From an uncultured Slackia sp. (lineage in GTDB: Bacteria > Actinomycetota > Coriobacteriia > Coriobacteriales > Eggerthellaceae): a DNA stretch of 11,482 bases. Numbering within the stretch: the stretch's first letter is position 1; each line of letters starts with the position of its first letter. Below the pieces are notes generated by a model. That model did no database searches. It saw nothing but the letters and a program-made list of their open reading frames with translations, and had not been told where the DNA came from. The stretch covers positions 1 through 11,482 of the forward strand of contig USLD01000027.1 in the NCBI GenBank assembly GCA_900555495.1, written 5' to 3'. Positions 7,130-11,482 of this stretch are shown here, one piece after another. The position numbers were made by a program, and so were the translations under genes.

Positions 7130-7172
7130 GTATCGAGCGGAGCGCATTCACCGACAACCGAAAGCTCGATAC
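7130..7172. repeat. Inverted repeat between the symporter and the SOS-linked gene
   Basis: GTATCGAGC (7130-7138) and GCTCGATAC (7164-7172) form 9-bp perfect arms separated by 25 bases. It lies just after the stop of the minus-strand gene ending at 7197. Neither side has a T-tract, so it is a weak candidate for a terminator or an operator. The rest of the gap up to the symporter start holds no gene that I can support. Confidence 0.35.
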
Positions 7173-7196
7173 GCGAACGGAATCGAAAAGCCAGCG

Positions 7197-7580
7197 TTAC
7201 AGGGTAAGCACGAAAAGGCAGAACGCGAACAGCAGCGCACAGCACGCCAAAGCGACCGCGAGGGAACTCTCCGAAGCAATGCCCGCAGCGGTTCCGTTTT
7301 CAAGTTCGTCACGCATCTCGCGCAAACCCAAAGCCTCGATAACGACCGCGGCATCGCCCCTCAGCGGCGTCGCGACGCGACCGCGATACCGAACCGGCCG
7401 TTCAAGCGCGACGATATGCGGACTGCGCGCCTCGTGCCGCACCGAACCTTCACGCACGGCGGCATCGTTCGTTGCCCTGAAGTCGACGCGAATCACCCGC
7501 GGCCCGCCCTGCGTTCTCTGTCGACCGATTTTCAGCGCCGCAGTGCCTTCCACGCACGGATGAATTTCACGATTCCCCAT
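7197..7580 (-). CDS. Unrecognised small protein with C-terminal membrane anchor, divergent from lexA (predicted SOS-regulated)
   Basis: I do not recognise a family. From the ATG at 7580 the product has 127 residues. An N-terminal soluble part of about 100 residues is rich in arginine (16 Arg, 1 Lys) and contains KIGRQRTQGGPRVIRVDF. A single hydrophobic segment (about 106-127, SLAVALACCALLFAF and onward) ends exactly at the C-terminus, as in a tail-anchored membrane protein. There is no signal peptide, LysM domain or catalytic motif that I can see. The ATG has AGGAGG 5 bases upstream, and the codon choice is plausible for the genome. An earlier in-frame Met at 7637 would lie upstream of the predicted transcript start. 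The promoter is TTGACA-N17-TATTAT, with a LexA-like box in its spacer and a consensus box at its start site. By position it resembles the SOS division-inhibitor genes that lie divergent to lexA in other Gram-positives (yneA type), but that role is an inference. Confidence 0.75.
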   Translation of the reverse strand: MGNREIHPCVEGTAALKIGRQRTQGGPRVIRVDFRATNDAAVREGSVRHEARSPHIVALERPVRYRGRVATPLRGDAAVVIEALGLREMRDELENGTAAGIASESSLAVALACCALLFAFCLFVLTL

Positions 7581-7596
7581 TACGACCTCCTGACTC

Positions 7597-7626
7597 TTGC
7601 AACGAACCTTTGTTCGGATATATAAT
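7597..7626 (+). promoter_or_regulatory. lexA promoter
   Basis: The -35 TTGCAA (7597-7602) and -10 TATAAT (7621-7626) are separated by 18 bases, with the start expected near 7633. The spacer contains a consensus LexA box, so binding of LexA would exclude RNA polymerase: autorepression. The -10 overlaps by five bases the -10 of the oppositely directed promoter. Confidence 0.75.
7603..7616. promoter_or_regulatory. LexA operator 1 (consensus)
   Basis: CGAACCTTTGTTCG is a perfect match to the Gram-positive SOS box form CGAAC-N4-GTTCG. It lies within the lexA promoter spacer and covers the expected start site (about 7615) of the minus-strand gene, so it could repress both. Confidence 0.88.
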
Positions 7627-7650
7627 AAATCGCACAAAAGTTCGTGTCAA
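7622..7650 (-). promoter_or_regulatory. Promoter of the SOS-linked membrane protein gene
   Basis: The minus strand reads a consensus -35 TTGACA (7645-7650), a 17-base spacer and a -10 TATTAT (7622-7627, 5 of 6). The start is expected near 7615, giving a leader of about 35 nt that carries AGGAGG. It is the strongest-looking promoter in the window. Its spacer is occupied by LexA-like box 2. Confidence 0.8.
7631..7644. promoter_or_regulatory. LexA operator 2 (one mismatch)
   Basis: CGCACAAAAGTTCG differs from CGAAC-N4-GTTCG at one position. It fills most of the spacer of the minus-strand promoter and covers the expected lexA start site. Its start is exactly 28 bp from operator 1. Confidence 0.65.
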
Positions 7651-7658
7651 CGTTTTAT

Positions 7659-7672
7659 CAAACGTTTGTTCG
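7659..7672. promoter_or_regulatory. LexA operator 3 (one mismatch)
   Basis: CAAACGTTTGTTCG differs from the consensus at one position. It lies upstream of the minus-strand -35 and within the lexA 5' leader, just before the AAAGGGGAAAGG ribosome-binding region. Its start is exactly 28 bp from operator 2. Confidence 0.65.
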
Positions 7673-7688
7673 ATAAAGGGGAAAGGCC

Positions 7689-8366
7689 ATGGCCGAAGCG
7701 GAAATCAAGAACACGAAGAAGATCACCAAGAAACAGAAAGCGGTGCTCGACTTCATCGCCAAAACCATCGACGAAACGGGGATCGCACCCACTGTACGCG
7801 ATATCTGCGAGGGCCTCGGCCTCTCGTCGCCTTCCACCGTGCACGTCCATCTCAAAACACTCGAGGACAAAGGCCTTATCCACCGCGACCCCCTGAAGTC
7901 GCGCTGCATCACCATCGTCGGCCATGAACGCAATGCGGCCGAAGAACGCAAGCAAGACGAACCCCCCGTCGGCGTAGGAGAATTCTCGAGCATCGTCTCG
8001 CTGCCCGTGGTCGGAAACGTCGCGGCGGGACAGCCGATTCTAGCCGACCAGAACATCACCGAGACCATTCCCCTTCCCACCGAAATCGTCGGCGATTCCA
8101 GCTCGTTCCTGCTCAAGGTGCGCGGCGATTCCATGATCGAAATCGGCATCAACGACGGCGACTACGTGGTCGTCAAAGAACAGCCCACCGCAAACAACGG
8201 CGATGTCGTCGTGGCGATCGTCGAAGACGGCGCAACGGTGAAAACCTTCTATAAAGAACGAGACCACGTGCGCCTCCAGCCCGAGAATTCATCGATGGAT
8301 CCTATCATCGTGCGCGAAAACGTCTCGATCGCAGGCAAAGTCGTCGCCGTCTTCCGCCGCCTGTAG
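7689..8366 (+). CDS. lexA: SOS response repressor LexA
   Basis: Dimeric repressor of DNA-damage genes that cleaves itself when stimulated by RecA filaments. The 225 residues are a usual size. The N-terminal winged helix-turn-helix covers about residues 12-75 (KKQKAVLDFIAK, then the recognition region LSSPSTVHVHLKTLEDKGLI). The cleavage site is A113-G114 in VGNVAAGQP. The catalytic dyad is S148 in VRGDSMIE and K185 in GATVKTFYKE. The acidic linker (about 80-100) is unremarkable. The ATG follows a GGGGAAAGG purine run. An autoregulatory promoter with LexA boxes lies upstream, shared with a divergent small membrane protein gene, and a strong terminator follows. Nothing is missing or odd, so it should be functional. 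Confidence 0.98.
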   Translation: MAEAEIKNTKKITKKQKAVLDFIAKTIDETGIAPTVRDICEGLGLSSPSTVHVHLKTLEDKGLIHRDPLKSRCITIVGHERNAAEERKQDEPPVGVGEFSSIVSLPVVGNVAAGQPILADQNITETIPLPTEIVGDSSSFLLKVRGDSMIEIGINDGDYVVVKEQPTANNGDVVVAIVEDGATVKTFYKERDHVRLQPENSSMDPIIVRENVSIAGKVVAVFRRL

Positions 8367-8389
8367 AGCATCTATTTACTCTGATACCG

Positions 8390-8425
8390 AAAAAGGAGCG
8401 AAGGGTTTTCCCTTCGCTCCTTTTT
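8390..8425. terminator. Bidirectional terminator between lexA and hflX
   Basis: GGAGCGAAGGG (8395-8405) pairs perfectly with CCCTTCGCTCC (8410-8420) across a TTTT loop. The plus strand has a T5 tail, and the minus strand has a T5 tail from the A-run at 8390-8394. It ends the convergent lexA and hflX transcripts. Confidence 0.93.
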
Positions 8426-8468
8426 CTTCATGCGAGGAAACGCGACGTGCACTCAAGCGATACGCCGC

Positions 8469-9773
8469 TTATTCCGACTCGACTGCATACGGACCGAACG
8501 ACGCCTTCATCTCGGACGGAACGCGCAGAGTCATGATCGTGCCGCGCTCGTCGTAGGACTCGGCGAGCACCGTGCACCTGCTGTGCGCGAGCGATGCCAG
8601 GTCGCCGCGCGAGAACGGAACCACCACTTCCATCAGCGTTTCGCTCGCGGTGGCGGCACGGGCGATCGCGTCGATCAGTTCGTCGACGCCCTCCCCCGTC
8701 TCGGCCGACACCAGCACGGCCCCTGGAAAACGCGACGCCAGAGCAAGGCGCGTCGCCGCGTCGACCAAGTCGACTTTATTGAACACGAGAATGCGCGGAA
8801 TGCCGTGCGCGCCGATCTGCTCGAGCGTATCTTCCACGGCGCGCATCTGCTTGTCGTATTCGTCAGACGACGCATCCACGACGTGAAGCACCAGGTCGGC
8901 GCCGCGAATCTCATCGAGCGTGCTTTTGAACGCCTCGACGAGCGTCGTAGGAAGCTTCTGGATGAACCCGACCGTGTCGGTCAGCGTCGCCTCGCGGCCT
9001 TCGGGCAGCATGAGCTTGCGGGTCGTGGAATCGAGCGTGGCGAACAGCTTGTCGTAGCTCAGCACCTCGGCGCCCGCGAGCCTGTTGAGCAGGCTCGACT
9101 TGCCCGCATTGGTGTAGCCCGCTTCGGCCACCTTGAACACGCCCGAAGCATAGCGGGCCGAGCGCTGCGTCTGACGCATGCGGGAGACCTGCTCGAGTTC
9201 GCGGCGAATCGACGTGATGCGTTTGCGAACCATGCGGCGATCGACCTCGAGCTGGCTTTCGCCTTCGCCGAAACGCGAACCCACGCCGCCGCCCATACGG
9301 TTGCTGGCCAAATGGGCCCACATGCCGCGCAGACGCGGAAGCAGGTACTGATTCTGGGCGAGCCTGACTTGCAGGCGGCCTTCTTTCGTGGTGGCATGCA
9401 GCGCGAAAATGTCCAGAATAAGCGCCGTGCGGTCGATGACCTTCACCTCTTTCGGCATGGCCTTCTCGAGATTGCTCTGCTGCGACGGGGAGAGCTCCTC
9501 GTCGAAGATGACCACGTCGGCGGCAAGGCTGCGGCAAAGCCCGGCGATTTCTTCGGCCTTGCCCGAACCGATGAACGTGCGCGGGTTGGGTGCATCGAGC
9601 TTCTGCGTGGCCGTGGCGACGACGGTCGCGCCCGCCGTATCGGTCAGGCGCGCCAGCTCGGCAAGCGACGACTCGGAGTCGTCAAGCGAAGCGTCCTTGT
9701 ATTCGATGCCCACCAAAATGGCGCGTTCGGCATCTTCGGTGAAGCTTGTCTGGGACATATCGGCAAACGACAT
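8469..9773 (-). CDS. hflX: Ribosome-associated GTPase HflX
   Basis: Translational GTPase of the OBG-HflX group that binds the 50S subunit and splits or rescues stalled or hibernating 70S ribosomes, especially under stress. The 434 residues show an N-terminal HflX domain with TFIGSGKAEEI (66-76), VVIFDEELSPSQQSNLE (87-103) and the glycine-rich GGGVGSRFGEGE (161-172). A helical linker follows (about 175-205), then the G domain: G1 GYTNAGKS (219-226), switch region around TLDSTTRK (246-253), G3 DTVGF (266-270), G4 NKVD (332-335) and G5 SAETGEG (356-362). The ATG at 9773 has AAGGGGG about 5 bases upstream. A Met at residue 6 is a possible alternative. It follows miaA by 15 nt and is probably in one operon with miaB and miaA, as hflX often is near miaA. 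It converges on lexA and shares its terminator. Confidence 0.97.
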   Translation of the reverse strand: MSFADMSQTSFTEDAERAILVGIEYKDASLDDSESSLAELARLTDTAGATVVATATQKLDAPNPRTFIGSGKAEEIAGLCRSLAADVVIFDEELSPSQQSNLEKAMPKEVKVIDRTALILDIFALHATTKEGRLQVRLAQNQYLLPRLRGMWAHLASNRMGGGVGSRFGEGESQLEVDRRMVRKRITSIRRELEQVSRMRQTQRSARYASGVFKVAEAGYTNAGKSSLLNRLAGAEVLSYDKLFATLDSTTRKLMLPEGREATLTDTVGFIQKLPTTLVEAFKSTLDEIRGADLVLHVVDASSDEYDKQMRAVEDTLEQIGAHGIPRILVFNKVDLVDAATRLALASRFPGAVLVSAETGEGVDELIDAIARAATASETLMEVVVPFSRGDLASLAHSRCTVLAESYDERGTIMTLRVPSEMKASFGPYAVESE

Positions 9774-9788
9774 GGCCGCCCCCTTTCG

Positions 9789-10793
9789 TCATCGGCCGGA
9801 TGCGCCGCAAGCGGCCGTCCCGTCCATCGAAGCGATGATTTCATCCGCCATGCGCGCGATATCCGCATCATCGGCGTTAATCCAGCGGACGCGCTCATCT
9901 TTGCGCCACCATGTGCGCTGGCGCTTCGCATACCGGCGCGTAGCCGTCTTGATCTGCTCGACACCTTCATCGAGCGTGCATTCCCCTCGCAACGCGGCGA
10001 CGATTTCTTTATATCCGATCGCCTCGCGGGCGGTCAGCGCCTCTTCGAAACCATGCGCGGCGAGCGAGCGCACCTCGTCGAGCAGCCCTTGCTCGACCAT
10101 CGAATCGACCCTGCGATCGATGCGCTCGTTCAGCACGGCGGGATCGACGGCCAGGCCGAAGAACACCGCCGGCACGGACTGCGCCATATGCGAGAACCCC
10201 TCGTGCTGGCGAGCGTAGGTGGTGTTTTCGAGCTCGATCATCTCGAAGGCTCGAATCACACGGCGCGTATTGTTGGGATGGATCAGCGCCGCGCTCTCGG
10301 GGTCGCGCCGCTCGAGCATGTTCCACAGCTCCTGGGCGCCCTGCTCCTCGAGCACGCGGGAATAATGGTCGCGCACGGGATTGCCCGTCTGCTCGCCACG
10401 CGGAAAGCGGTAGTCGTCGATAGCGGCGCGCACGTACAGGCCCGTGCCGCCCGCCAACACGCTGCGACGCCCCTGAGCGTCGAGCGTGCGGAAGCACGAA
10501 CGCGCGTAATCCTGGAACAACGCGGCCGAATACGGTTCGCCCGGCTCGCAGATATCCAGACCGAAATGCTCCACGCGACGCTGCGCGGGTGCGATCTTGC
10601 CCGTTCCGATATCCATGCCGCGATAGATTTGCATCGAATCGGCCGAGATGACGGCCCCGCCGATGCGGGCAGCCACTTCTTGGGCGACGTCCGTCTTACC
10701 GGACGCCGTCGGGCCCACCACGCAAACTACGGGCTGCTTCAAATCGACTCCGAATTCGGGCGTTGCCGCCTGCTGCTTCTCCGGGCTAAGCAC
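9789..10793 (-). CDS. miaA: tRNA dimethylallyltransferase
   Basis: Transfers the dimethylallyl group to N6 of A37 in tRNAs that read codons beginning with U, giving i6A, the substrate of MiaB. The sequence shows the P-loop GPTASGKT (27-34), DSMQIYRGMDIGTGK (52-66), GGTGLY (115-120) followed by VRAAIDDYRF, and the C-terminal region ending with the RRYAKRQRTWWRK-type basic tRNA-contact stretch. The longest frame begins with GTG at 10793, overlapping the miaB stop by 8 bases (334 residues), but this start lacks a good ribosome binding site. A TTG at 10742 (residue 18) has GGAG 5 bases upstream and would put the P-loop about ten residues from the N-terminus, as is usual for the family. The start is therefore uncertain while the identity is not. 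miaB overlaps upstream, and hflX follows after 15 nt. Confidence 0.96.
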   Translation of the reverse strand: MLSPEKQQAATPEFGVDLKQPVVCVVGPTASGKTDVAQEVAARIGGAVISADSMQIYRGMDIGTGKIAPAQRRVEHFGLDICEPGEPYSAALFQDYARSCFRTLDAQGRRSVLAGGTGLYVRAAIDDYRFPRGEQTGNPVRDHYSRVLEEQGAQELWNMLERRDPESAALIHPNNTRRVIRAFEMIELENTTYARQHEGFSHMAQSVPAVFFGLAVDPAVLNERIDRRVDSMVEQGLLDEVRSLAAHGFEEALTAREAIGYKEIVAALRGECTLDEGVEQIKTATRRYAKRQRTWWRKDERVRWINADDADIARMADEIIASMDGTAACGASGR

Positions 10794-11482
10794 CGACGAC
10801 CGCCCCCGACAGATACCAGGCGCGCGCCTCGTCGATACGCACCATCACCGTGGTGCCCGCGAGGCTTGCGGCATCGAGGCCCTCGGGGACGGGCGCATGC
10901 ACCGTGACGTTGTGCGGGCTGTGGCCTGCGAGCACGCGCTCATCGCGCTTGGATGCGCCTTCGACGAGCACCGGCAGCGTTCGACCGACGAAGCGGCGGT
11001 TCTGCTCGAGCGCATTTTCCTGAACCAAGTCGACCAGGGCGTCGAAACGACGTTGAATGACCTCGCGCGGCGTGTCATCGACCATCGATGCGGCAGGCGT
11101 GCCTTCGCGCGGCGAATAGATGAACGTGAACACCTGCGAATAGCCGACGCGCTTGACAAGGTCGTACGTCGCCTGGAAGTCCTCTTCCGTCTCGCCCGGG
11201 AAACCGACGATGATATCGGTCGAAAGCGAGGCATCGGGGTTGGCCTCGCGCACGGCATCGACCAACGCCAGGTACCGTTCGGCGGTATAGCGGCGGTTCA
11301 TGGCCTTGAGGATGCGGTCGCTACCCGACTGCACGGGCAGATGGAGCGCGGGCATCAGGTTGTCGAGCGTGGCGTACAGGCCGATGACCTCGTCGGTCAG
11401 GTCCTTCGGATGAGACGTCGCGAAGCGCAGGCGCTCGACGCCCGACTCTTCGAGGCCGAGGTCTTCGAGGAACATCTGCCGC
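10786..11482 (-). CDS. miaB: tRNA-2-methylthio-N6-dimethylallyladenosine synthase (partial, N-terminus off the right edge)
   Basis: Radical-SAM methylthiotransferase that converts i6A37 to ms2i6A37 in tRNA, acting after MiaA. About 231 C-terminal residues are present and the frame is open to the window edge. Recognisable stretches are ERLRFATSHPKDLTDEVI, the typical LHLPVQSGSDRILKAMNRRY, STDIIVGFPGETEEDF and YSPREGTPAA, followed by a C-terminal TRAM RNA-binding domain (about the last 65 residues, from GRTLPVLVEG). The N-terminal methylthiotransferase domain and the CxxxCxxC iron-sulfur motif lie outside the window, so their integrity cannot be checked. The motifs favour MiaB over MtaB or RimO, and the adjacent miaA supports that. 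The 8-base overlap with the miaA GTG start suggests translational coupling. Confidence 0.93.
   Translation of the reverse strand, partial: RQMFLEDLGLEESGVERLRFATSHPKDLTDEVIGLYATLDNLMPALHLPVQSGSDRILKAMNRRYTAERYLALVDAVREANPDASLSTDIIVGFPGETEEDFQATYDLVKRVGYSQVFTFIYSPREGTPAASMVDDTPREVIQRRFDALVDLVQENALEQNRRFVGRTLPVLVEGASKRDERVLAGHSPHNVTVHAPVPEGLDAASLAGTTVMVRIDEARAWYLSGAVVGA

Noticed and set aside
7087..7563. Plus-strand open frame opposite the SOS-linked gene
   Set aside because: It has no ribosome binding site or promoter. The minus-strand frame has AGGAGG, a strong promoter and a clear membrane segment.
8430..10907. About 2.5-kb open frame on the plus strand opposite hflX and miaA
   Set aside because: It is in exact codon register with both genes, has the same cause as above, and encodes no recognisable domain.

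Overview
The window looks like a piece of a GC-rich actinobacterial chromosome, most likely a Coriobacteriia/Eggerthellaceae-type gut bacterium. This placement is an inference. It rests on the strong G/C bias at third codon positions, Gram-positive-type LexA boxes of the CGAAC-N4-GTTCG form, and a compact housekeeping layout. No taxonomic marker such as rRNA is present. I see no mobile elements, CRISPR arrays, tRNAs or rRNAs.

Layout from left to right. (1) Positions 1-3217, minus strand: an ileS-lspA operon, with lspA running off the left edge. A short leader of about 60 nt carries a strong hairpin ahead of ileS. (2) 3455-4324, plus strand: a DegV/FakB-family fatty-acid-binding protein, divergent from ileS and closed by a bidirectional terminator. 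(3) 4437-5462, minus strand: nrdR followed by dut, both tied to deoxynucleotide supply, separated by a tandem set of hairpins. (4) 5728-7011, minus strand: a glutamate/aspartate or C4-dicarboxylate symporter with its own terminator. (5) 7197-8366: an SOS-type divergent locus. lexA lies on the plus strand, and an unrecognised 127-residue protein with a C-terminal membrane anchor lies on the minus strand. (6) 8469-11482, minus strand: a miaB-miaA-hflX cluster for tRNA A37 modification and a ribosome-associated GTPase, with miaB truncated by the right edge.

The most interesting part is the 108-bp gap between lexA and the unknown membrane protein. It holds two well-formed sigma-70-type promoters facing away from each other whose -10 hexamers overlap by five bases. 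It also holds three LexA-box-like sequences whose starts are exactly 28 bp apart (7603, 7631, 7659). One lies in the lexA promoter spacer, one in the spacer of the opposite promoter, and one between that promoter and the lexA ribosome binding site. The unknown protein is therefore very probably DNA-damage inducible. By position and architecture (small, single membrane segment, divergent from lexA) it is a candidate SOS effector such as a division checkpoint protein, but it has no recognisable LysM or other domain and the function is unproven.

Most other content is ordinary conserved housekeeping. The long open frames antisense to ileS, degV and hflX/miaA are explained by avoidance of the sense codons TTA, CTA and TCA.
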